Origin: Acinetobacter vivianii
GTDB taxonomy: Bacteria > Pseudomonadota > Gammaproteobacteria > Pseudomonadales > Moraxellaceae
Direction of reading: 5' to 3'
Length of the DNA: 64,000 bases
Assembly: GCF_014635885.1 (NCBI RefSeq)
Contig: NZ_BMDR01000002.1
Coordinates: 448,251-512,250 of the forward strand
Shown here: piece by piece, positions 35,906 through 45,038 of the stretch
How the letters are laid out: the number at the start of each line of letters is the position of its first letter
Position numbering within the stretch: position 1 is the stretch's first letter
Position numbers and translations under genes: made by a program
The notes under the pieces: model-generated
Databases searched by the model: none
What the model saw: only the letters and a program-made list of their open reading frames with translations
What the model was told of the DNA's origin: nothing

Positions 35906-37033
35906 TTAGAGTAATTGCATCAGCAACTGGATCAGTTCACTTTGTCGATGTGTTTTGGTCTTTTTGAAAATAGCTTGCAGGTGCTTTTTCACGGTATCGG
36001 CCTGAATTTCATATAAAAGAGCAATTTCTTTGGTGGTTTTGCCCTTAAGCAGTTGCTCGCATATTTTATGTTCTACGGGGGTGAACATAAAAAGCTGTCT
36101 ACATCTGTCTTTCTGATATTTAGGCTGATGCTGAAGCCCTGAAAATGTTGCCAATAATACTGGGCGTAAACCGAAAATCTTATGGGTTTTTTCGGGGCAG
36201 AGCAGATCCAGTGTTAAAAAGAGCTGATGATCTAAGTGCATCACCTGACTTCGTTCAGCATATGCTACGTCTGAATAGGTATTATGCAGACGTTCTAATT
36301 CAAGCAGGTGCTGTTCAAATTTTTGCTGTTGATGTGCTTTGAAAAAGAAGCGACGCTGTTCAATCTGGATGTGCGCATTATTTTCGATAAACTTTTCTGC
36401 CTCTCCATTCATTTCCAGAATATCGCCGTTGAGATTAATAATCGCAATTGGCTGATTCATTTTCTGGATCAATTGTGATCCAAGCAAGGTCATGGTGGAA
36501 TATTCAAAATGATGGCGATACTGTTGAAGCTTCTGCTGGATCTGAGGCAAGATTTCATAAATCGGTTGGAGTTCAGAGCAACTTAATGCACCACGATCAG
36601 GACTGGTCAGAAAGGCCAGAATCACACAGACTTTATGATCATAAATAACCTGAAGTGCTGAGCAAAAACGTAAATTGAGTGGTTGTAAAATCTGTTGATA
36701 GACTTGTGTCTGAACAATGTCCTGTTCCGTAAAATGTTGGCTGCAATGCATCCAGCCTGTGATTGGTGCTGCCAATAATTTTTTTAATTGTGGGTCATCA
36801 TCAAAGGCTAAACGAAGTTGTTGTAGAGCCGCTTGTTCAAGTTGATGAGGATCAAGATTAACGCCATGATGCACACTGAATGAGAGTGCCTGCACCTCGA
36901 GATCAACTGCAAGAAGTTGTGCTGCCTGAAAGTCAAAATGATGGTTAAGCTCTTCGAGGAAAATCATCCAGTCATCAGCATGCTGAACCTTGTTCAGGAT
37001 GTCTAGTACAGCATGAGATTGGGTTTGATTCAT
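35906..37033 (-). CDS. LuxR-type transcriptional regulator with PAS-like domain
   Basis: 375 aa. The C-terminal ~60 residues are a GerE/LuxR helix-turn-helix (FTPVEHKICEQLLKGKTTKEI, then ADTVKKHLQAIFKKTKTHRQ). A central INLNGDILEMNGEAEKFI looks like a PAS start, and the N-terminal ~180 residues may be a GAF-like sensor. No acyl-homoserine-lactone signature or receiver domain is seen. It would bind DNA as a dimer; signal and targets are unknown. It is convergent with epmA and faces away from a small lipoprotein gene. Confidence 0.8.
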   Translation of the reverse strand: MNQTQSHAVLDILNKVQHADDWMIFLEELNHHFDFQAAQLLAVDLEVQALSFSVHHGVNLDPHQLEQAALQQLRLAFDDDPQLKKLLAAPITGWMHCSQHFTEQDIVQTQVYQQILQPLNLRFCSALQVIYDHKVCVILAFLTSPDRGALSCSELQPIYEILPQIQQKLQQYRHHFEYSTMTLLGSQLIQKMNQPIAIINLNGDILEMNGEAEKFIENNAHIQIEQRRFFFKAHQQQKFEQHLLELERLHNTYSDVAYAERSQVMHLDHQLFLTLDLLCPEKTHKIFGLRPVLLATFSGLQHQPKYQKDRCRQLFMFTPVEHKICEQLLKGKTTKEIALLYEIQADTVKKHLQAIFKKTKTHRQSELIQLLMQLL

Positions 37034-37215
37034 TTAAAGCGTCCAGCAAAGAACAAAATCTATTTCCATATAGTCTATATGGGTTTTACCAAAATAAAAT
37101 TATCAATCAGAAAAAATGTAACTTTTTATGCAATCAAAAGATGAGTTAAGCCATTCAGGTACGACAGAACAAAATGAATTGCCTAAACCCATCACAGATT
37201 TAGGCAAGATTAAAT

Positions 37216-37377
37216 TTAGCAACGGCCTTTTTTGGCCTGTCCTGGTGGGCAAAAGTCACCATGACCATCGTGATAACCCTCTGGATCAACCACAACACTG
37301 CCATGTGGCGTATGTACCGCACAAGCGGATAGACTGAATGTGAATAACAGACAAAGGTAGAGTGATATTTTTTTCAT
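37216..37377 (-). CDS. Tiny lipoprotein, 53 aa
   Basis: 53 aa from ATG 37377 (GGA ribosome site). MKKISLYLCLLFTFSLSAC is a lipoprotein signal with lipobox LSAC, so only ~35 residues remain after processing. The mature peptide is rich in His, Gly and Asp (HTPHGSVVVDPEGYHDGHGD), suggesting metal binding, and ends in CPPGQAKKGRC, two cysteines framing a basic loop. Very similar tiny lipoproteins occur in Acinetobacter. An opposite-strand frame at 37128-37337 overlaps it and is judged a shadow. Confidence 0.72.
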   Translation of the reverse strand: MKKISLYLCLLFTFSLSACAVHTPHGSVVVDPEGYHDGHGDFCPPGQAKKGRC

Positions 37378-37477
37378 GATTCCGTCCCGTATTTTTATTG
37401 CTTTGAATATCACTTTAAAACGATCGGTTCGTTTTTACCAGAACGGGACTGAAAATTTTTAAATGAGATTCATATCA

Positions 37478-38479
37478 CTATTGAGACCTTAACACGGTTC
37501 TAAACCCGACATGCGTTGCCGCCAGATCAAACTCCTGAGGATAACGACTGCTATTGCGATAACGTGCACAGAAATTAGAAGCACATAAAAAAGAACCGCC
37601 TTTAAGTACATATTGCGTGGTCGCGCTATTTTGTTGGCGCAGATCCGTATAATTTCCCATATGTTGATCATGCGCACCATGATAGACAGAAGACGTCCAT
37701 TCCCAGACATTCCCGATCATATCGTATAACTGAAATGCATTGGCTGCATAACAGCCGACAGGGGCAACGCCTTCAAAATGATCTTCAACTGTATTTTTAA
37801 GTGGAAATTCCCCTTGCCAATAATTGGCTTGCGGATGTTGATGGGCATCCTGTGGTGCCTGATGAAGCGGAGTATCATTTTTTGAACCCGCCTTGGCGGC
37901 ATACTCCCATTCCTGTTCAGAGGGTAAATCGTGCCCCAACCAGACTGCATAATGTTCTGCATCATTTTTGGTGACATAACGGACTGGTTCAGAGGGCAGA
38001 GCCGCTTGACCCGACGGGCCATTTGGCGTTTTCCATGTGTAATCAGCCTTTAACTGCCACCATTGATTAGGCAGGTTAGCATCTGGAGAAAATACGGCTG
38101 CCTGCTTTTGTTTTTCTGCATCTGTGATATAGCCCGTAGCTTTGACAAAACTGGAAAACTGGGCAACCGTGACCTCAGTTTGATCGATCCAGAAGCCATC
38201 CACTTGACGTTCCTTTGCACCAAAATTGAGTTCATCTGGATAGGCCTGATTGGAACCCAGTGGAAATGAGCCTTTAGGAATCCAGACCATCCCCGCAGTT
38301 TTATGTTTTTGCCATGCATCGGGCAGGCCAGAGTAGCTCTGGCATCGTGATAAAGAGCCCAACAATGCTGGTTGACTTGTTGGGTGTTGTTGAGATGGCT
38401 TTACTTCTGGCCCAACTCTACTGCAACCTGCCACAAGGGACAGGCTACAGAGGGAAACGAGAAGGGGACTTAGTTTCAT
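37478..38479 (-). CDS. Formylglycine-generating enzyme family lipoprotein
   Basis: 333 aa. An N-terminal lipobox (LVAGC, Cys19) predicts export and lipidation. The rest is a SUMF1/FGE domain: GMVWIPKGSFPLGSNQAYPDE, WIDQTEVTVAQF, PVRYVTKNDAEHYAVWLG, LPSEQEWEYAAKAG, MIGNVWEWTSSVY and GGSFLCASNFCARYR. Cys299 and Cys304 are five residues apart as in the copper-binding pair of FGE. It should oxidise the sulfatase cysteine to formylglycine. Its start codon overlaps the stop of the arylsulfatase gene, its obvious substrate. Confidence 0.9.
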   Translation of the reverse strand: MKLSPLLVSLCSLSLVAGCSRVGPEVKPSQQHPTSQPALLGSLSRCQSYSGLPDAWQKHKTAGMVWIPKGSFPLGSNQAYPDELNFGAKERQVDGFWIDQTEVTVAQFSSFVKATGYITDAEKQKQAAVFSPDANLPNQWWQLKADYTWKTPNGPSGQAALPSEPVRYVTKNDAEHYAVWLGHDLPSEQEWEYAAKAGSKNDTPLHQAPQDAHQHPQANYWQGEFPLKNTVEDHFEGVAPVGCYAANAFQLYDMIGNVWEWTSSVYHGAHDQHMGNYTDLRQQNSATTQYVLKGGSFLCASNFCARYRNSSRYPQEFDLAATHVGFRTVLRSQ

Positions 38480-40158
38480 TGAAGATTGTATTCCTTGACC
38501 CCATTTTGCTGGGTGTATTTGTTATACACATCTACCAGTTCTTGCAGTTTTGCAGGATTAGTTTGAGCCAGATTTTGGGTTTCACCACGATCATTTTTCA
38601 GGTTGTAGAGTTCCCAAGTGCCTGTACCCAGCTCAGCTTTACCTTGTAAGGCAATTTTCCAGTCACCCTGACGTGCATATTTACTGCCATGTAATTCATC
38701 GGCAAAGCTAAAGTTAACGGGACGAATGGCCTGAGCTTTATTTTCAAGTACCGATTTCCATGAATAGCCACTTGGGGTATTAATCTGGCGACCTTTATAT
38801 TGGCCTTGTGGCACGGCAATATTGGCGTAATCTAAAACTGTCGGGAACACATCCAGCACGGAAGCAAAACCATGATGAGTGCTTTGTGCTTTGGTTTGAT
38901 AAGGGAGTTTCACAATTGCTGGGGCAGTGGTTGCACCTTCACCCGCCGTATCCTTCCATAAGTGGAATGGCGCAGCACTCACTTCTGCCCAACGTGGCCC
39001 CACATAATGATAAGAACTCGATGTACCCACGTTATTGACGCTGTTATCAAAGCCAGATTCAGTGCCATAGTTGCCGCGGATAAAACCTTCTGCGCCATTA
39101 TCTGAAACAAAGAAAATGAGCGTATTGTCATATAAATTATTGCGTTTGAGATATTGAATGACCCGCCCAATATTGGCATCCAGATTTTCCACCATGCCTG
39201 CATAGATTTCCATTCTGCGTGCTTCCAGCGCTTTTTGCTCTGCTGAAAGCTCATTCCATTTGCCATATTTTTGTGGTGCATTTTGCGTGGCAATGGGTTC
39301 AGCTGCAGTGAAGTTGGCTGGGATCAAGCCCAACTGTTTCTGGCGAGCAATACGCGCATCACGAATCACATTATAACCCGCATCGTAGACACCACGATAA
39401 CGGTCTCGATATTCGGCAGGCGCTTGTAAAGGCCAATGCGGCGCGGTGTAAGCCGCATAAGCAAAGAATGGTTTACCTGAATCTTTGCCAGATTCTAAAT
39501 AACTGATCAGCTTGTCGGTGAAATAGTTGGTCGAGAAGAAATCATCAGGTAAAGATGAAATAGGCACTTCTTTGCCATCTTCTGTATAGGTTGCATTGCG
39601 TTTATAGGCACTCGGCGCTTGTTTGAAATGCAAGTCCAAGCCTTGTAATAGGGTAAATGAATGATCGAATCCTTTGGCATGTGCGTTGGTTTCAGGTGTC
39701 AAACCTAAGTGCCATTTGCCACTGATATAAGTACGATAGCCATTGTCTTTTAAGACTTCAGCAATCGAAAGTGAACGTTCATTCAAATAACCTTCATAAC
39801 CAGGCTGGCCTTTTAAATGTGCAGGCGTCAGCTCAGCCATTGCCCCAATTCCTGCCAAATGATGGTCAGTACCAGAAATCAATTGCGAACGGGTTGGAGA
39901 ACAAGTTGGCGCTGTATGGTAGTCGGTTAAAATGCGGCCTTCTTGCGTCAGTGCATCAATATTCGGGGTGTGAATTTCTCCGCCAAACGCACCTAAGTCT
40001 GAATAGCCTAAGTCATCGGCCATGATGAATAAAATATTGGGCTGTTTCTTGGTTTCAACCACAGTATTGGATTCTTTTGAATCATCATTACTGCACGCTG
40101 AAATCGAAAGGCTAAAAAGAGCAATCGACAAGGTGGTGAGAAGACTTTTACGAGGCAT
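38476..40158 (-). CDS. Arylsulfatase, predicted lipoprotein
   Basis: 560 aa. Lipobox SISAC puts a lipidated Cys at position 22. The sulfatase fold starts at NILFIMADDLGYSDLGAFGG with the metal-binding Asp pair (48-49). The modification site is Cys86 in CSPTRSQLISG, the C-x-P-x-R motif converted to formylglycine by FGE; GKWHLG and FFVSDNGAEG are further active-site parts. It hydrolyses sulfate esters and probably supplies sulfur. It is co-transcribed with the FGE gene through a 4-bp overlap. The natural substrate is not known. Confidence 0.92.
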   Translation of the reverse strand: MPRKSLLTTLSIALFSLSISACSNDDSKESNTVVETKKQPNILFIMADDLGYSDLGAFGGEIHTPNIDALTQEGRILTDYHTAPTCSPTRSQLISGTDHHLAGIGAMAELTPAHLKGQPGYEGYLNERSLSIAEVLKDNGYRTYISGKWHLGLTPETNAHAKGFDHSFTLLQGLDLHFKQAPSAYKRNATYTEDGKEVPISSLPDDFFSTNYFTDKLISYLESGKDSGKPFFAYAAYTAPHWPLQAPAEYRDRYRGVYDAGYNVIRDARIARQKQLGLIPANFTAAEPIATQNAPQKYGKWNELSAEQKALEARRMEIYAGMVENLDANIGRVIQYLKRNNLYDNTLIFFVSDNGAEGFIRGNYGTESGFDNSVNNVGTSSSYHYVGPRWAEVSAAPFHLWKDTAGEGATTAPAIVKLPYQTKAQSTHHGFASVLDVFPTVLDYANIAVPQGQYKGRQINTPSGYSWKSVLENKAQAIRPVNFSFADELHGSKYARQGDWKIALQGKAELGTGTWELYNLKNDRGETQNLAQTNPAKLQELVDVYNKYTQQNGVKEYNLQ

Positions 40159-40250
40159 GAGAATCGACTTAATCCGTTAAAATAATGCAGTCGAGTTTAG
40201 AGAGATGATTTTTATGATAAAAATAATTAAAATTTGATTGTTAATCTTAA

Positions 40251-40276
40251 AAAAAGAAAAGCCCCAGAACTGGGGC
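40251..40276 (-). terminator. Rho-independent terminator of the rhomboid gene
   Basis: gccccag-aa/tt-ctggggc palindrome (40261-40276) followed on the minus strand by ttttcttttt. Confidence 0.75.
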
Positions 40277-40291
40277 AAATCGTGAATGGAT

Positions 40292-40909
40292 TTAAAAAGG
40301 AAGCTTGGTCAACTGATTCAGGAAATGTGGGACAACGCGAGGTTCCAGAATGATGGTCACGACCACACCATAGGCGGCTCCCCAAAGATGCGCACTGTGG
40401 TTGATATTGGTATTGCCACGTTTGCCCGACCAGATGCTATATGCGACATATAAAATTGCAAAAATAATCGCAGGCACAGGAATGAAAAAGACAAAAATCA
40501 GATTCCAAGGCTGGAACAGAATATAGGCGAATAGCACCGCTGACACGGCGCCTGAGGCTCCTAGACTGGCCCACTGTGCATCATGACGATGTTTTAGGTA
40601 GCTGGGTAAGATCGCAACGATTAAGCCACCCAGATAAAATAAGACAAAGCCCATGTCATAAAAAAACTGACGATAAAAACTTTCAATGATATTGCCAAAG
40701 AAAAACAGCGTGATCATATTGAATAGGAGATGTGTACCATCGGCATGAATAAAACCATGCGTGATAAAACGGTCATATTGCCCACGTTGCATGGCAGGAG
40801 GCCAGAAAATCAGACGATTCATCACTGCCTGATTAGAGAAGGCCAATAAGGAAATTGCAACTGTAATAATGATCAGGGTCACAGTGTGCCCAAAGGGTAG
40901 ATGTAACAT
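40292..40909 (-). CDS. Rhomboid family intramembrane serine protease
   Basis: 205 aa with about six membrane helices. The catalytic serine lies in ASLGASGAVSAVL (GxSG) and the catalytic histidine in HSAHLWGAAYG near the C-terminus; HADGTHLLFNMITLFFFG is the conserved second-helix H...N motif. Rhomboids cut membrane-spanning segments of other proteins. The substrate is unknown. A second rhomboid of different sequence is encoded at 61822-62628, so this genome has at least two. Confidence 0.88.
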   Translation of the reverse strand: MLHLPFGHTVTLIIITVAISLLAFSNQAVMNRLIFWPPAMQRGQYDRFITHGFIHADGTHLLFNMITLFFFGNIIESFYRQFFYDMGFVLFYLGGLIVAILPSYLKHRHDAQWASLGASGAVSAVLFAYILFQPWNLIFVFFIPVPAIIFAILYVAYSIWSGKRGNTNINHSAHLWGAAYGVVVTIILEPRVVPHFLNQLTKLPF

Positions 40910-41062
40910 AAATATTTTAAATTGATCAGAGTCTAAGCAATAATGCCATTAAAAACTTAATAAACAATGATCTTGCATAGAATTCCTACAAAAATGGTTG
41001 AATTTTTTTAATTACCCTCCATCTTCGGTTAATATAACGACATCAGCTTGAGGATTATTGTT

Positions 41063-41701
41063 ATGTCGACTGAGAACACCAACACTGCTGTCGCAGAAGA
41101 AATTCCAAACCTTTTAATTACTCCTTCTGCACAAGAGTACTTAGGTGATTTATTAGCAAAGCAAAATACACCAGGGATTGGCGTTCGTGTTTTTGTAGAG
41201 AATCCAGGTACTCCACGTGCTGAATGTTGTATGGCATATAGTGCACCTGACGAAGTGGTGCCAACAGACTATAAACAGGATTATCCAGATTTTCCTGCGT
41301 ATGTGGATGCGCCATCAATTCCGTATCTGGTTGATGCGGTAATTGACTACAACAAAGATCGTTTTGGTGGTCAATTAACGTTCCGTGCACCGAACTCGAA
41401 AGTGCCACGTGTTGGCCCGGATGCATCGATTGAAGAACGCATTACTTATGTATTGCAATCAGAAATTAACCCTGGTCTAGCAGGTCATGGCGGTAACTGT
41501 AGTCTGGTTGAAGTACAGGATAGCCCAGAGCATGGTTTGACTGCTGTATTGAAATTTGGTGGTGGATGCCAAGGTTGTTCTGCGATTGATGTAACTTTAA
41601 AGCAAGGCGTAGAAACCACATTAAGACAGCATGTACCAGAGTTACAGCGTGTTGTGGATCAAACGGATCATACACAGGCAGAAGGCGCGTATTTTAAATA
41701 A
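41063..41701 (+). CDS. nfuA: Fe-S biogenesis protein NfuA
   Basis: 212 aa from ATG 41063, with TGAGGA upstream. The N-terminal part is a degenerate A-type carrier domain (LLITPSAQEYLGDLLAKQ, GIGVRVFV), and the C-terminal NFU domain has the cluster-binding CxxC in FGGGCQGCSAID. NfuA receives [4Fe-4S] clusters and delivers them to apo-enzymes such as aconitase and lipoyl synthase, mostly under oxidative or iron stress. It is a single gene with its own terminator. Confidence 0.95.
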   Translation: MSTENTNTAVAEEIPNLLITPSAQEYLGDLLAKQNTPGIGVRVFVENPGTPRAECCMAYSAPDEVVPTDYKQDYPDFPAYVDAPSIPYLVDAVIDYNKDRFGGQLTFRAPNSKVPRVGPDASIEERITYVLQSEINPGLAGHGGNCSLVEVQDSPEHGLTAVLKFGGGCQGCSAIDVTLKQGVETTLRQHVPELQRVVDQTDHTQAEGAYFK

Positions 41702-41728
41702 TCGCTAGACATCTACTGTAGTTTAAAA

Positions 41729-41751
41729 AGTCCTTTCGAGGGCTTTTTTTA
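41729..41751 (+). terminator. Rho-independent terminator of nfuA
   Basis: agtcct-ttcg-agggct (one G-U pair, UUCG loop) followed by T7. Confidence 0.85.
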
Positions 41752-41892
41752 TTGTTTATCGTTTCTAAGTTATCTGACGATAGCTTAATTATTTATGGTA
41801 GAAAATAATGGTTTTTTGGTCCATATATTTAAATTTATTGATTTTTTTTGGTTGTAACTAGAGGTGGCATGTTCAATCTATTGAGGAATTGA

Positions 41893-41976
41893 ATGGAAAT
41901 GGTTCCTGCATTTTTAGCTAAATTGGTTCTAGGTTTTATAAAGAAAGCAAAGAGAATAAAAATGAACAAAAAATAA
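41893..41976 (+). CDS. Possible small peptide, 27 aa, upstream of the amidohydrolase gene
   Basis: ATG 41893 has an excellent GAGGA ribosome site 5 nt upstream and runs 27 codons to TAA 41974-41976, 25 bp before the amidohydrolase start. The peptide is a short hydrophobic stretch (VPAFLAKLVLGFI) followed by a very basic tail (KKAKRIKMNKK), so it could be a membrane-active or membrane-anchored miniprotein, or a leader peptide whose translation controls the downstream gene. It is too short for a homology judgement. Confidence 0.4.
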   Translation: MEMVPAFLAKLVLGFIKKAKRIKMNKK

Positions 41977-42001
41977 GTTTGGATAAGGACGTAAGGGATT
42001 T

Positions 42002-43720
42002 ATGAATAAGAAATTAGTGTTAGGCATCAGTATCGCTGTCATGAGCTTGGCCAGTTATGCGAAAACCCCACAAGTGGATGTGATTGTGTTAAATGCCGAT
42101 GTTCGGACCTCGAATCCCGCCAAGCCAAAAGCACAGGCATTTGCCGTGAAAGATGGAAAGTTTGTGGCTGTCGGCAATAATACCTATATCCAGAATATGG
42201 CGACCAAGCAGACACAAGTTATCGATGTAAAAGGTAAAACAGTTCTCCCAGGATTAACCGATGCGCATACCCATTTGTTGGGCGGTCTGGAATTATGGGA
42301 CGGTGTTGATCTATTCGGAATCACGGATCGTCAGGAATGGCTTAAATTAATTGCCAAAAGAGATAAAGAATTACCGAAAGGCGCTTGGTTAGTGGGAGGA
42401 CGCTGGGACATCACGGGCCTGAAAGATGACCATATGCCAACCCGTCAGGAGCTGGATGCGATTGCTCCAGATCGTCCTGTGGTGTTACAGGACATTGATT
42501 ATCACACGGTCTGGGTCAATACCAAGGCGATGCAAGTGCTGGGGATTGATAAAAATACCAAATCACCAGAAGGTGGTGAGATTGTCAAAGATCCGCAGAC
42601 AGGTGAGCCGACAGGGATTTTCAAAGAAACTGCGGGTACTCAACTGATTCTAGGGAACCCTAAATATACCAGTGCCTTACTGTCAGGAAAAGCGGCACTG
42701 CCAGTCATTGAAAAGATCATTGCGCATTTTAATAGCTTAGGCATTACCTCTGTACATGATATGTGGACTGAGTTAGATACGGTTTATCCTGCTTTGCTGG
42801 AGTCGAAACAGGAATTACCAATGCGTATCCGCTTTGGATTAATGGCGGGTGATGATCAGGTAACGCCCGCTGATTTTCAACGTTATGCGAAGCAACGCGA
42901 TGAACTGAATCAGCAATTTATACAAAAAGAACAGCAGTGGAAAAAAGGGCCGCAGTTCCGCTTTGCGTATATGAAATATTTTGTCGATGGCACATTGATG
43001 AATTATACCGCTGCATTAAATGAGCCATATGCAGATCGTCATCATTTTAATATTGCCCCAATTACGTCACAGGTAGATCTGAATAATTCAGTGAAAAATG
43101 CCAATGAAGTTGGGTTCCCTGTCGCGATTCATGCGATTGGTGATAAGAGTGTGGATATGGCCCTGAATGCGATTGAAAACAGTCCTAAACATCGCCAATT
43201 TGCCAATCGAATTGAACATATTGAGGTTCTATCTAAAGACGCTATTCCACGTTTTGCAGAGTTAGGTGTTGTGGCTTCGATGCAGCCTGATCATGCCATT
43301 ACAGGTAATTATCAGGAATCCCGTCTGGGTAAGGCGCGTATGCCATATAGTTATGCTTGGCAATCTTTGCTCAGTAGCGGCGCTACCATGGTATTGGGAA
43401 GTGACTGGCCAACGGCATCTGAAAATCCAATGTTGCAGCTCAGCGATGTGGTATTTCGTGAGTATCAGGGTAAAACCCGTTATAGCGACAACGCTTTGAG
43501 TCTGGATGAAGCTTTATATGCCTATACCCAAGCACCTGCAAATATCGCAGGGTGGGGCGATGAGATTGGCAGTATCAGTGTCGGGAAATGGGCTGATTTT
43601 GTGGTCTTGCAGGATGCTTTAAAAACACCACTCAACAAAGACATTAAGGACTGGAAAGTTGCCGAAACCTGGTTTGCTGGAAAACAGGTTTATAATGGCA
43701 AATTAAGTAAAAATAAATAA
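42002..43720 (+). CDS. Exported amidohydrolase, YtcJ-like (amidohydrolase family 3)
   Basis: 572 aa. A Sec signal peptide (cleaved near SYA-KTP, residue 20) sends it to the periplasm. The metal-dependent hydrolase core shows VIVLNADVRTSNP, GKTVLPGLTDAHTHLLGG (HxH metal site), GFPVAIHAIGDKSVDMALNA, NRIEHIEVL and LGSDWPTASENP, the YtcJ-type pattern. It may hydrolyse N-acylated or cyclic amides; the substrate is not known. AAGGGA precedes the ATG. A TorF-like porin gene follows after a terminator, so uptake and hydrolysis could be linked. Confidence 0.85.
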   Translation: MNKKLVLGISIAVMSLASYAKTPQVDVIVLNADVRTSNPAKPKAQAFAVKDGKFVAVGNNTYIQNMATKQTQVIDVKGKTVLPGLTDAHTHLLGGLELWDGVDLFGITDRQEWLKLIAKRDKELPKGAWLVGGRWDITGLKDDHMPTRQELDAIAPDRPVVLQDIDYHTVWVNTKAMQVLGIDKNTKSPEGGEIVKDPQTGEPTGIFKETAGTQLILGNPKYTSALLSGKAALPVIEKIIAHFNSLGITSVHDMWTELDTVYPALLESKQELPMRIRFGLMAGDDQVTPADFQRYAKQRDELNQQFIQKEQQWKKGPQFRFAYMKYFVDGTLMNYTAALNEPYADRHHFNIAPITSQVDLNNSVKNANEVGFPVAIHAIGDKSVDMALNAIENSPKHRQFANRIEHIEVLSKDAIPRFAELGVVASMQPDHAITGNYQESRLGKARMPYSYAWQSLLSSGATMVLGSDWPTASENPMLQLSDVVFREYQGKTRYSDNALSLDEALYAYTQAPANIAGWGDEIGSISVGKWADFVVLQDALKTPLNKDIKDWKVAETWFAGKQVYNGKLSKNK

Positions 43721-43730
43721 GTGTATTTAA

Positions 43731-43757
43731 AAAAGAAAGTCTGAAGGCTTTCTTTTT
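43731..43757 (+). terminator. Rho-independent terminator of the amidohydrolase gene
   Basis: aaaagaaagtc (43731-43741) pairs with ggctttctttt (43746-43756) around tgaa, then T-run. Confidence 0.7.
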
Positions 43758-43895
43758 TTACTTTTATTTGATTGGTTGTATTTTAAATAAAATAATAAAT
43801 GGCTCTTCTGAATTTTTGAAAATTGGTTCTCGATTTATAAAATGTGCACAACATAATCAAGATTCAAAATAATCATATGCTAATGGAATAAATGA

Positions 43896-44657
43896 ATGAT
43901 CAATAAAAAATGGATTTTAGCTGTAATTGCATCTATGTTAATATCACCAGTAAATGCAAAATCAACTGATCATGATCAGGGTGAGAATAATGATAGTTTT
44001 TTAGTCAGTGGTTCGCTTGCATTTTTAACAGAATATTATTGGCGAGGGACGACGCAAACCAAAGGAAAACCTGCTGTTCAGGGAATATTAAGACTCGATC
44101 ATGACTCTGGGTTTTATACGCAACTGTTTGCATCAAATATTCAGCTAGATATAGGAAGTAGTTTAGAGCTGGATTATTATATTGGCTATAATTATCAAAT
44201 AAATAATGATCTAAAGCTGAATCTGCAATATCTGGATGTGAACTATCCTGATGAAGATAAGACGCTACCTCGTGTAGATTTTGAGGAATACTCAATTGGA
44301 TTGATGACTTCAAATTTACTCAATGCTAAGGATGAGCTCAACCTGTCTTTTTATTACACGCCTGATTATACCTTTGAAACAGGTAAAATGCTGCGTTATG
44401 AGGCTGGCTATCGTTATCCAGTCGCGGATCAATGGAATATATATACTCAAGTGGCCTATAATCAGTTCGCAAATGAAAATGCCTATGCCGTGCTTTGGGG
44501 AACTGATGAGAAAAATCACTTTTATGATTATAAAATAGGGCTGGATTTTAACTATCAGGATTTTATCTTTGATCTTTATTATGCCAATGCAAATGTTAAT
44601 AAAGACCTACCAAGTGCGGATAAGACGGTGGTTTTTAGTTTAACTAAACTTTTTTAA
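43896..44657 (+). CDS. TorF family putative outer-membrane porin
   Basis: 253 aa. The signal peptide ends near VNA-KS (residue ~21). The mature protein has alternating beta strands with many Tyr residues, starts with VSGSLAFLTEYYWRGTTQT, the hallmark of the TIGR02001/TorF (Gcw_chp) family, and ends in the aromatic FSLTKLF needed for barrel assembly. It should form a small channel in the outer membrane; the solute is unknown. It lies between the amidohydrolase gene and the agmatine-type cluster, so an amine or amide solute is conceivable but unproven. Confidence 0.82.
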   Translation: MINKKWILAVIASMLISPVNAKSTDHDQGENNDSFLVSGSLAFLTEYYWRGTTQTKGKPAVQGILRLDHDSGFYTQLFASNIQLDIGSSLELDYYIGYNYQINNDLKLNLQYLDVNYPDEDKTLPRVDFEEYSIGLMTSNLLNAKDELNLSFYYTPDYTFETGKMLRYEAGYRYPVADQWNIYTQVAYNQFANENAYAVLWGTDEKNHFYDYKIGLDFNYQDFIFDLYYANANVNKDLPSADKTVVFSLTKLF

Positions 44658-45038
44658 TTTAAAAATAAAGCTTTGTATTATTAAATAAGATGCTATTCAT
44701 TAGTGTGCAATTATTTGTATTTAAAATATGGTAAGGTGGGTATGCAGCCAAAATGTTTTGTATATAAAACATTTTGGCTGTTTTGTGTTCGGGTTTGGGT
44801 GGTGCGAGAAAAGACTCAAAAAATTAATAAAAATAAATTGATTTTTCTAAAAATAAGATTAGTTTAATGTTCTGTTTATTTGTTTGAAAAACAAAAGGAA
44901 TTGTTTTTTATTCATTCATACTTAAATTGGTACCTGTTTTTTGGGAAGAATTGGCACTCGTTTTTAATTGAAGAATTAATCAAAGTAGCGTGAATAAAGT
45001 GATATTTAAAATATATCGATAAAAGGGATGTTAAAACA
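44658..45038. other. 381-bp intergenic region upstream of the amine catabolic cluster
   Basis: It holds the hairpin at 44745-44780 and then AT-rich sequence that should contain the promoter of the M20 gene. No coding region or recognised riboswitch is seen. Confidence 0.4.
44745..44780 (+). terminator. Perfect 15-bp hairpin after the TorF-like porin gene
   Basis: cagccaaaatgtttt (44745-44759) and aaaacattttggctg (44766-44780) with loop gtatat, followed by tttt. It is probably the porin terminator, although it lies ~90 bp after the stop codon. Confidence 0.6.

Noticed and set aside
37128..37337. 69-aa open frame on the plus strand
   Set aside because: It overlaps the small lipoprotein antisense, has no ribosome site, and the lipoprotein has a clear signal peptide.
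44780..44830. Guanidine-type or other riboswitch before the amine cluster
   Set aside because: I could not fit the sequence to any known riboswitch consensus.
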